This document shows, one piece after another, positions 39,701-51,700 of a DNA stretch of 64,000 bases. Origin of the DNA: Ceriagrion tenellum. Its lineage: Eukaryota > Arthropoda > Insecta > Odonata > Coenagrionidae. Numbering within the stretch: the stretch's first letter is position 1; every line of letters begins with the position of its first letter. The notes beneath the pieces are model-generated. The model did not search any database. It was given only the letters and a program-made list of their open reading frames with translations, and was not told the DNA's origin. The DNA lies in assembly GCA_963169105.1 (NCBI GenBank), contig OY720641.1, forward strand, positions 77,513,496 to 77,577,495, in the 5' to 3' direction. Both the position numbers and the translations under genes were made by a program.

Positions 39701-42700
39701 AGTTTATTTTTCCAAGATTAGTTGTACCTTTTCATGGATTCATTAAATGTGAAAATTAATGCCTTCGTCTTTCATTTTAAAGTTTGTACATACTAGAAAA
39801 TTTATTTATTTTGGAATAAAAATGGAGGCCATTTTCACTCAGTCATTAAAGCTGATATATCTATCATCTCACTGACAGTAAAAGGTTTATTCAAAGGTCA
39901 ATTAATGGGTGCAGATATGACATTTCTTTATTTTACTTTCCATTTGGGTAGTCTATTGACCATTCTATCTATTGTTGGTATGGAACATACCAATTCATGT
40001 AATGTTAGCATTGCTTAAGCTGGTCTGGATCATATATTTGGTTATATTTACTTATTTTTTTCCAACAACTTCAAGCAACTGATTCATTAAGTATAGCCTT
40101 GTTAATATACTACCAAGCAGTGGCAGATCTAAGTTTGGTCCAAGGGGGGGGCAAGCGGGGGTCTGAGGGGAATACCCCCCAGCCGAAGGGGGGTTCAGGC
40201 GGGGAAGGGGGGCGGGGCCTCCCCCCGAGAATTTTGGATATTCAAGACTCAAAAACTGCGGTTTTAGGCTAATTATTTGATAAAAAAGGCAGAATTTGAA
40301 AAGATTACTATGCACATGTACTACTAGTACTAATCTAGGTCGTTTTATTAGTAAAAGGTTTATGGAGGTCATTATGGGCACAGATTGAAATACCGCTAAT
40401 ATTAATAATAAAGCTTATGATGATACTTTATCTAGTTTTAGAAGTATGACTTAATGATAAGGAATACAAATATAGTCAAATCACTTATGATTACCTAGAT
40501 AAGGTCACCCTAAATTAAATTGTAATGTTATCCTTTATTCTTTTTGTTATATAATTTTGTCTGTGTTAAGTGTTTTTATAATGTCCACGTGTACATACAG
40601 CTAAATAAATACAGAGGCTGCCACTGCGCTGTTGTGCGCATTTGTTATTATTTGCCCGCTTTTGCAGGTATCGCTTCCAATTGTAATGTGCCAAAAGCGT
40701 GTAAACTCGGCCCTAAGTTTAAAACTAATATGTATTTTAATTCACTGTAGCAGGTAAATTTGCTGGAAAATATGACTAAATACTTGTACAAAGTGGTACC
40801 CTCCAATAATTTCGAATTTATCTAGTGTAAGTTTCGACCCAATGGGGGGGGAGGGAGCTATAGCCCCCTGAGCCCCCCCTTGCCCCATAGATCCACCCCT
40901 GCTACCAAGATTACTAGTTATGTATTTGCTTTGACTTATGTAGGATTCTCTTGCACACTGATCTTCCAATGGAAAACTAGGGATTTTTGATCTATAATGG
41001 ACACAAAAGTGGCTTCAATGCTAGCTTGTCTGATTTTCTTAGTGGAAAACATGATTATTTTAAACGGTGATTGGAAAAGAATATGATCTTTTAAAATTTC
41101 ATCCTTCTAAATGGTCTGCCCCTTTTCATTTCAGGTAAATCCAACCGATTGTTATGATTGGTCCACTGGCCGAGGGCATTGGTATGGTGGTGGTAAAACT
41201 CCTGGTATGGCCTGGCCAATGGAGCTTGGAGGGAACCCGAAGGAGGCCCAGAAAGATGGGAGCATTGAAGTAATGGAGAAGTGGGACCAGAATTCAGAAA
41301 GCATGGCACCTTTTGTGACAGGCGATGCTTCTGGGGGCTTAAGATATTGGGGAAATGTCCTCAATCGTTACTTCATCAATTCCAAAGGTGTTGCACTGTC
41401 AGTAGATCCTAATACTCCGTTGTACACATCACTGGAGAAGGGAGAGACAACAGGGGGACGAACTGGGAAGAGATTCTGCCTGCAAGCTCGATATGACGAC
41501 TTTGCTTTCTCCCACCGAAATTCACCACTCCCTCGCCTTAATTATTCCATATGCACGGCTTCAAATGTCAAGTCATTGCACTCCTTCCTCTCTGAAAAGG
41601 TACTGTGGATTTTAACTATATTTTGTACAGAGTTACTATGCATTATTTTGCAGTATGATTATTATGGGATGAAATTATGAAAGTTTAGAATATTGCTATG
41701 AGCTTGCCATTGTGTCTCATAAATGTCATTCATTATATGTGAAAATCAATGATATTCATCTTTCATTTTAAAGGTTTTAAATGCTGGCACATTTTTTGTT
41801 TTGGAATAAAAAAGTAAACTATTTGTTTAAACATTGTCCTCCTCTTCCTACTGGAATTATTACCTTCTTTTATAGGAAGTCGATTGATGTAAAAAGTTAG
41901 AATGCATGCATTTAGTTAAATGATGTCATCAATATATCCAGTGTGTCTGTATACTTGAGGAAAATTTGAGAAACCGTAATATTTATACCTTCAACTTAAT
42001 AGATGTATCTCACACCATATCATATTTAGCATGTTTGTGGAAGGACTGTAATTTGTATATCTCATATCTTAGTTAATCTGTAATTAAAACCAAGCACGAT
42101 GGCAGCTTTCTATGATGAATTCTCACTAATCAAAATTGTTATCAGTACTTGTTATGTTTAGTTTATGATAGAGGCTCTAAAATTTTTCCTGTTCTTTTTA
42201 AAAAATATTTGTTTCATTTTTGCTTGCCTAATGTGTATGTTTATGTTTTAATATAGAAGTTTTCTCAGTTTCTTTTGCCTGTAAGAATAGTTTATGGGAT
42301 TGGATGCATGTTGTCCATTTTTTGACTCAGTTTTGCACTCCACTTAACGGTGGCAATTGTCAGAACTATAAAAATCTTATCTTACTCTCACAGCAACTAG
42401 AGAAAAATGTTGAGCTTTAAATAAAAAACTATTGTTACATTTTTATGTTCTTTGCAGAGTACTAAATTTCAAGATACATGTTTTGATGTGAATTATACAT
42501 GCTAGTTTTTTATCTTAGTATATTTTTGTGAAAGTTAAAGACATTTCTAATGTTTTTCAGAGTTTATGGGATGGACTGAAAAAAGAAGACTTGGATGTTA
42601 TCAATACCATGCTGAATGAGCCGGTGTGGAGGCTAGCAGATAGTCCGGGTGGGAAACAGCTGACGGAACAAGCCCTTGTGGAACGAGCTGAGGGTGTTGT

Positions 42701-45700
42701 TGCTCTTGGTTTTCTGAGACAGGTAAGCAGTTATCATACATCAGTATGAATCTTGAATTTTGTGTTTAGCCATAATGAAAGAAAAAAGGCAAGTGTTGTA
42801 GCAAAAGTTTCATAAGTGTTTAAGCCTGCTAAGATTTACTATCAGTTTCTTTTTATGAAGGACTTTATATGACCCTGTGAAGAAAGTTGTTAGGGAAACT
42901 TATCAACATGCCAATGCTGCAGTATAGCAGATAGTATCCAGGAGTATAATTTAACCTTTAACTTATGTTCAAAGTTGACAAAAACCAATAGTCTTCTGTG
43001 CTGCCTAAATTGACTTTGGCAAGTTTAATTAACTCACTTTGACAACATGGCAGCAATTGCTCAACTCGCCTCGAAGTTTGACACCTTTTTCGAGCTGTGA
43101 GAATGGATGTGGTTTAAATTATCTAGCTTTAGGAATGTGCATTTACTATGGCTTTTTGTCTAGCAATACTAATTGTGGTCTCGTCAACAATATGGATGCA
43201 GTAGCCATGGCAGAAGATGATGAATTGCTCTATAAAGATGATAGCAATGGTGTAACTGCTAGGTCATGCTATAATGCAGATAACCTCATTGACTCCCTCC
43301 AGGGCCTAAAATTACATGTTTTGTAATGGTCCATTGGTGATTTTTATCTTACTAGGTTCTGTGCATGTACTTACTTTTAATGCTAAGGATAATTATAGGA
43401 AAGGAAAGTTGTCATGTTTTTCTCTGCTGGCACCATTAAATAATTTTATGACTTTAACAATGATTTTCAACATTGATTCATGTATTAGTGTAAGTGTATT
43501 CTATTGAGTAGGTTTTAGCTTCGTAAGAGGTCAATATTGTCTTTTCAAGAGCATAAAAAAAACTAGGCCAGCCAATTGGCTGTAAAAAATGAATAGTAGT
43601 TTTTATTATTATGCAAAGGCTTGATATGAATTTTATATCTCATGTACTTTTTATTATTGCCACCTTTTTTGAAAAAGATTCTGATCTTGTTTTTAAATAT
43701 ATGAATTTTCATATTATTCACCTCAACTTGTGCAGGGTTCATTAAGCTCTGTAGTTGTGAGTAAAAATTGGGATGTATTCATTGCATCTCAGAATCAAAC
43801 CAGAAAAATGATAATAGCAGATAATAAAGCAGAGCATTCATCATTGAATCATTCTTTTTGTTTTGGGATTTTTACACTTTCCAAAACTTGTGGTAAACAG
43901 TGACATCCATATTTGGGTGCATTCTTTTCCTAACGCACAAAAATTCTCTCTAAGTTGCTTCCCATTTCCAATTGTCCCATATTGTTCGAGGTCTATCTAG
44001 TATGTGATTTCCTACTCAAAGGACTTAATGGACCACTTAAGTGTTCCCAGAACTCAAAAGATGCCTGTTTCAGAGCAAAGTCTTTCTATATTTGCTTGAT
44101 CATTATAGATGCCTGATTAATTACTTCAGTTAGTTGAGGTAATATCAATTCTCTTAGAAATCAATGAATTTTGTCTCATTTTAAAGAAGAAAATCTCACC
44201 CCTTAAAAGATATCAACATATCGGCCCCTTACCAAACTACTTTCCCAGATTTTTGACGAAAAATACCAAGCCTTTTGCCTGAGAAATGGTATGTGTATAT
44301 ACACCAGAGAGACCCTATTTAAAAAATGAGGGATTTCTAACTCCTAGATCTCATCAAGACATTATAAGCAAGTAGTTTTCACAATTAATTTTGAAAATAT
44401 ATCATATAGTCACCTTGGTAATTTTTTCAGGATTGCCATAAAACCTTTTATTGTAAATGAGTTTTGAACATACCATGTGAAGAAAATGAATCAAGTTAAA
44501 GACTTAGATATAGTTTTTTTAATTAGAATTTCAGTCATATTTTAGTATATTATTGCATCATCAATAATGCAATGTTTAATTCATGCTTCCTGCAGCAGCT
44601 CATATTAAAATGTATGATTCAAATTGTCTTCATTATGACCTGGGAACTATCTCTCTCAAAATACCGTAATATAAACACATCTCTTTTTCCTCTTCATACA
44701 AGTACTCCTTAAAGGAAAATTAATATTATTACATTTACATAATGAGAATGGCAATTGGTCATAAGTGCTACATTTGTTGCATAATGATTAATGTGGCATT
44801 GCAATCCCTAACATGCTGTAAATTTAATAGTGCATATTGCTGTCCTTTCTTAGGAATCATGGTCGGTGTGACTTTGTTTGTGTCCATGGATATAATTTTA
44901 TTCATTTTTCTTGATATTATAATAATAACTTTGTAATATTCCACACTATTTTATTACTAGTAAACAAACCTGACCAGTTTCAATGTATACACATCATCAT
45001 CAGAGGCAAATTACAAAGTTATTATTATTATATCATGTGGAAATTCCACCAAGTCAACTCTTCAACTATCTTGTACATTCATTTTTCTTATTAATTTCCA
45101 GGGCCATGTTGTGTTGGGAGAGGGATGGCAGCGTCATCCTGGAGACTTCACCCTGGATCCCAGTCGCTTCCCAACCATGAGGGACACTATCAACATAATT
45201 CATCGGCGTGGGTTCAGGATTGCGCTGACAATATCTCCATTTGTTTCAACTGAAAGCGAATCTTTTCAAGTAGCTGTGAAAAATGGCCTCTTGGTTGCTG
45301 AGCAAGGAGGTGGAGCATGGCATCAGGTAATGTTTTAATACTATATACCCTGTATGCCTGTCTCATATATAGTCCAACCTAGAGATGGGCCATTCTGAAA
45401 TTGCCCCAGTAATTTTAGTAAATTACCATGGTATTTTATACAATTTACCTCAACCCCTGAAAATTACCGTTATTTTTTGTAATATTCGCCTTCATCAAAG
45501 TTATTTTTCATTCCAATTCATATATTTCAAAGAGCATTTTAAGCTATGTCTTCATATATTTCATACAGTCATGATTATAAATTAAGGCACGCACAACTCA
45601 TTGATGGAATATTTTTTCTTATAGAATATGTGTGGGTTTATCGTTTTAATGGTTTGAATGAAAATTCCTCATACCAGACAAAGGATTGCCATATTGTATG

Positions 45701-48700
45701 TAGGCTGCAATAACATTTTTTAAATATTCTTTGTTTCTCATACATTAATGTAGTAATTGTAATTTTGAAACGTCGTTAACTCCTTGCTGCTGCTATTGGC
45801 TTTCCTAACTAATACTCTTATCAACTATTAATTGCAAGAAATTAAAAAATACTGGAAAATAATGGTAATATTTACAAGTTGCTGTATTTTACCTCAAATT
45901 TACCATGGTAATTTACCTCAAATGTAACAGTAAACCTCTTGTCAGTCTCTAGTCTGACCTGGTAAATGTAAATGCGTCCTCAAGTTGCACCAGCTAAAAG
46001 TAATTACAGCCAACTACAAGAAGAGCTTTTGTAAGCTAGTTACATCCACCTTTTTTCTACACCTTGCTTATTCTTACATACCATTTATTATGGTAATTAT
46101 GCTATTACATATTAGAGAGGTTCCACGGCAGCTGTGTGGGTCAAAACAAAAACTAATTTCAAGCCAAATTGCATATGATGTGTTGTATTTGTTTACATTT
46201 TCTTTAATTCTAAGACATTAGTGTTGAAGTAGTAATGGTTTAAATGTCATTAATCCCTTAATATTTCTATTGACTTTCCTATTAAATCCTCCATTGGCTA
46301 TTAATTGCTGAAAATCAAAAATTACTGGAAAGAACAGTTCTTTTCTCATGATTTTTCCAGTTATTTTCTATGTATTTTTTTACTATAGTAATTTGAGGTT
46401 AATTACCATGGTGATTTACTTAAAATAAAAATTAGCCATTCACCTATCTCTGTGTGATTTTCTAATGGCAATGCTGCTGTGAGCCATGACTTGGGAATCT
46501 CCCCACTGGAAGTCAAACTCCAAAGACAAATTCAGTTATCAAACTACCTGGCTATTCAGACACAGTGAAAAAAGTGCCTATTTATCAAACAACTTCATTT
46601 TTATAATGAAAAAAGATTAGTTTTTGTCACACCTCCAGGAGATGTTGTTTCTCATTTTGGACTAACTTTTTGGTGCAAATATGATCAAGGAGAAATTGCA
46701 AAATAACTTTTTCATCTAAGTTCAGATCTACCTAAAGATGCCACAAATTGTCAAAACCCAGGTCATTTCAATGAAGTCTTTAAGTGAAGTTCACTGAGCT
46801 ATTTTTCATTTTCTCCATGTTACATAACTTCCTTGAAGCTTAAAACGGTTTCCTCTGACATAATTAAGGTTTGACCCAGGTGTAATACTTTAGAACCCTT
46901 CAATTTATACTGTATAAAAATTTCATGGATACCTTAAGTCATAAATCCCTTCCCAAAAGCTGATCAGAATATGCTTTGAATAACTCATACCAAAGTAGAA
47001 TGATGAAGAGTGTTGCAGGTTCATAAAAACTTGGAAGATGGTCTGTATCATTTCAATTTTTTTTAATGATTGGGCCATTTTTTTCAGAGCCGCAATGTTC
47101 CTGCGCTCACACGCTATGGGAATACTGCAAGTGCTGGTGTCCTTGATGTTACAAATACCAACAAAACAGTGCCATGGCTGAGGGAAAAGCTTCGTGCACT
47201 GGTGAAAGCCTATGCAATTGATGCATTTTATCTGGATGTTGGCACAGCTTTTGACATGCCCAGATTTCCTCGTCTGGAACAGCCACGGCCAAATTTGGAT
47301 TCATTCAAAACTGCTTTCTTGGAGGCTGTCCTGGGTGGTGCACCTGTCTTGGGAATGTCTGGTGCTGTTCAGAGGCCCAGGCCCCCAGCATTTGTCTCTC
47401 TACCCACTGCACCATCATCATGGGAATCTCTGAGGGCTATAATTCCAACCACTCTGACCTATGGTGTGATTGGGTATCCATTCATAATGCCTGGACCTGT
47501 GGGAGGAGATTTTGATCCCAATGTGTCAGAAGAGGAGGTCACTACTTCACCAGCAACAAAGACCACAGAAGTTACTGTGGAAACTACCTTACCAGTTGTT
47601 ACCACAGCCTCTACCAATTTTGAGTACAATGTAAGTGGCTGTAGCGAATGGTGGCTGATTTTTTGATAGGTGGGAGTATGAATATTTTGGTTGTTTGAAT
47701 TAATATACGTATCTCATACGAAGCAGTTTTATTAAAATTTATATAACTACTTCGTATGTAATGGTGTCATGTTAAAAACACTCTGGGGTAGTCCCTCTCT
47801 TCTATCAAATACGCAGAATGTGAAAGTCATTCAAAGAGAAAGGAATCATGGCAACTATGGGACACTGCTCACTGGGACAGGTTTCATGCCCTGCCGCAGG
47901 GGAGGCAAGGCCCATGTGGTTGTCATCACATAAAATCCTTGCACAGGAGTCATCATAGGATACAACAACTCGAGTCGTAAGTAGAAAATGGAGAAGAGGA
48001 GGAGGGGAGAACCGATTAAAATTGGACGTGGGACATAGGAATGTTCGGACAATGATGAGGTCTGGGAAGCTACAATATTTGGAACAGGAAATAGAGTAGG
48101 GGAACATAGATGCCTTGAGGCTCTGTGAGGTTAGATAGAGGGACAATAGGGACTGTTGGTGTGGTTGTTACTGGAGAATCTATGGGCAGCTATGGGACAT
48201 GGGGTAATGCAAGGGTACTTGCTGTTGCCATAGCTTTTTAACGTTTATGCTGAGAAAATGGTAAGTCAGATACATGATGGCTTTTGCGATAGCTTCCGCA
48301 TTGTGTCATTTTCATGAAAACAGTTTTATATTGTATGAAAGAGTTTCAAGCATAACTTGGTGGAAATATTTAATATCCATACTGGTAAGAATAAAAAGAC
48401 TATACTAAATTTCCACTCTTCAATTTCATTGTGGGAAATACAGAATGAAGATAAATCATAAGGAAAAAAGTAAGATTCTTTAGGACAAAGAAAATGAGGC
48501 GGGTAATAAAAGTGAGAGGACCCTAACTTAAGCAGGGAGAGCATTTTAATTACTTGGCTAGCCCAATAGAAGAAAATGGGCATAGTTGCAAAAACATGAG
48601 GAGGAGAATAGAATTTACCAAGGAAGCATTTAGCAACAGAAGGGAACTGATTATGGAGACCTTGGGTAACGATGTGAAGAAGAGGCTGGATAAGAGCTTG

Positions 48701-51700
48701 GTATGGAGTGTAGTGTTATGTGCTGCAGAAACTTGCACTCTCCGAAGGGGGATGTGAATAGGCTAATGGTATGTGAGTTGTCAGTGTAGAGAAGGATTGA
48801 GAAGGTTCTGTGGATGGAAATGGAGATGAATGAGAAAGTTCTATGCATAGTGGGCTTGGAAAAGGAAACTTTATGAAATCGGGAATAGGCAGGATAGGTG
48901 GCTGGAGGAAGTGATTAGGGACAATTGGTTACTCAAAACTGTGATAGAGGGAAGGATGTTGGGTAAGCAAGGAAATTGAAGAAAGGGAATAGGTTTTATG
49001 GGTGGGATGAAGAAGGGTTGATCATTTGCAGGGTCAAAAAAAGAAACGGATGGGGCCTTGGAAGTGTATAAAACTGGAAGGAGTTTCTCAGACTTCCAAA
49101 AAAGCATATATTTTACGGGTAGAATACTTAAAAGGAAACTGATTTTTTGATAATATCTCTTCCCACTAAAGTCTTTGTTCCCATTTAAGATGTGAGCTAT
49201 TCTCGAGGTAATTCATTAAAATGCTTTAAATGGCCATTTTTTGGATGAAGGGAAAATGATGAGCATTCAAATGCTTATAATTTGGTAAACTGTATATATT
49301 AGCATGAAAAATTTTGATTTTTTTTCATTATATACATGTATTGCTTTCTAGATACTTATTTCCCATGATTAGACATTTTTCTAGTCAATAAGAAAGCCAA
49401 TACAAATTTAATATTTGTTTCAAATTCATAAAACAAGTCTTATTTAATATTTTTTTAAAATGAGTAGTGAAGGAGACTTGTAAATTACTTCAAAATTTAA
49501 CATTCAAACTTGGTTGTGATGAAGTATTTTTAGTTCCTCCAAAAATGTTGCATTTCAACAAATGAATGAAATGAGAACTAATTTAATTTTTTCCAAAGAA
49601 CTGCATGAATAATGACTTAAACCAAACGTGTTTATCTAAAAGTCAATCTGTATGCATGCATAAAAAATTCTGACCTCTTACAAAATTTGGGGAAAGGAGA
49701 GTGTTATATTATAATCTTACTCTGTCCAGAAAAAGAGGGTGGAGAATTAGTGGCCAGAACTGCCTCTTATAATATGTTCTTGAGTGGGCTCTTACCTTTT
49801 CCATCTATTCACATGTAATGCTTCTTTTACCTCCTTGCCTTATGACTTCTTTTCTTTTCCTGTCATGTGTTGCACTTCATATTCTCTTTAGTGATTGTGA
49901 AGGCCAACTCTCTTTGGTCCCAGCCTGAGAAAACCATCTGTCCTATTTCTTCATATGCTAAAAGTGGAGGAATTTTTGTTTTTTGCTTTATTTTCAAGTC
50001 AATTGAAGTTCTAGTTTTCTGTTCTACTCTTTATAAACTTCAATTTTCGTTGATTTTGACCACTTTGTATGGATACACAATTGCTCTGGAGGGTTAGTCT
50101 CGGCTGTGTCAATGAATTCAAACGCCTCTTTCTGCCAATATTTCACAGATTTATTTCTTCGTCCTCAGGGCTTGAGATGGATATCGGGCTGAGTACAATC
50201 GTCTAATCTAAGAGGTGTTTGAATTTATTTATACTATTGGGACTAATCCTCCAGAAAAACTGTGAATATTTGGTAAAAGTAGTAATAAAAAATGGATTTA
50301 TTGTTGAGACTTAGGGAAAGAGTTCACGAAAGTGGTCTAGAACTGTGGATGCTAAATCGATAGGCTCCAGGAGTTGATCAGCTGGTATTTTTTTTCGTAG
50401 CAAACGGAATATTCATCGAGTGCAATGACCAGTGCATCTCCATCATCCTCATCATCTGTGAGTGACACAACTTATGAAGAGGGGTTGTCATCCTCAGCTG
50501 ATTCCCCATCCCCATCCTGGTTCTCTGATCTGTCCTCACCGATGCCATCTGTCAGTATGACCTCAACCACATCCACCACCACAACAACAACAACGACAAC
50601 TACAACGACTACGCCGCCACCAACAACGACCACAACGAGCACCACAACCACTACCACACCTACCACTCCCCTGCAAACATCGAGCACTGTGCCCACAACA
50701 ACGGCGACGACTCGTGTTCCTCTCCTCCCACCCCCACCTAGGGAGCTCTACCTGAGGTGGTTGCAGCTGGCTACATTCCTGCCCGTGGTGCAGCATCGAC
50801 TTCTTCCAAGCCAGTATGAGGATGAGCAGTTGCTGGCAGTTGCCCGGGAGCTGGCATCCCTCCGACATAAGGTAAATATAGTGATAGTGGTTAAGAGAAA
50901 TGATAACCAAACCAAAATGTTATTATTCTGTGTGAAGGGAAGTTCTAAATGAAATGTACACTCAAAGATCGTGTTAATTCCAAGCATTGTTATGTCAGAA
51001 ACAGCTGTCCTTTGAATGTTCTTGGTAATTTATGGACTGGAAAGTGATGTCTTTCAGTTTTAGTCTCTTGGTGCCTAAAGTAACTACAATAACTGTCAAA
51101 GTCAGTGTTAATCTTTGTAATGGTGGAATAGACAATTCTTTCAGTCATGACCTGTGTCTTAAACCTAAATTAAAATGTGTTATCAGTCCGATGGATGCTT
51201 AAAAGTTGAATGGTTTGATCAGTGTAGGTAGATCACAGGTATAGCCCTTTGAGCTGGGCAAGTAGGGTTAACTGCCCTGTGCCTTCGAGGGCCCCACATT
51301 TTGGAGAAACTTAGTAATCATAGGATGGAAAAATATGACAAAAATCTCGTGCAACTGCCACATTAACGTATCTAATATTGGTCACAATGTACCTTTATCT
51401 TCACTCTTTGTATCTAGGGACGGAAAGTCGTGTACTAATAAGGACTCATGCTACAAATTGTTTTTTACAAATTAGTGCTCTGTTAACTACACATTCAGAG
51501 CCGGGAAACCATAGTTGCCCAGGGCCTCATAAATCGTATTTTCTTAGGGCCACGCAAGATGCTGCACAGGGCCCTGCAAATCCTATGTGCAGTAGGGTGT
51601 TGCTTATTTTTTATTTTTTCTTGGATTTTCAATTTCAACCTCTCAAACTATGCTATTAGGTAAGAAGAGGATGCCGCCCGTGCGCACCTGGCGCGGCGTT

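Noticed and set aside
43039..43326. Extra exon in intron 7
   Set aside because: Exons 7 and 8 already join in phase 0 to give the continuous family sequence LGFLRQ-GHVVLGEGWQ. An insertion would break it.
47805..48146. 113-codon minus-strand open frame in intron 9
   Set aside because: The plus strand of the same segment holds the endonuclease start of a non-LTR relic, so the minus frame is its shadow.
50472..50987. Minus-strand open frames opposite the Thr-rich exon 10, encoding poly-Val and Cys/Gly-rich peptides
   Set aside because: These are the antisense of the ACN repeats. The sense frame is fixed by splice phase and family homology.
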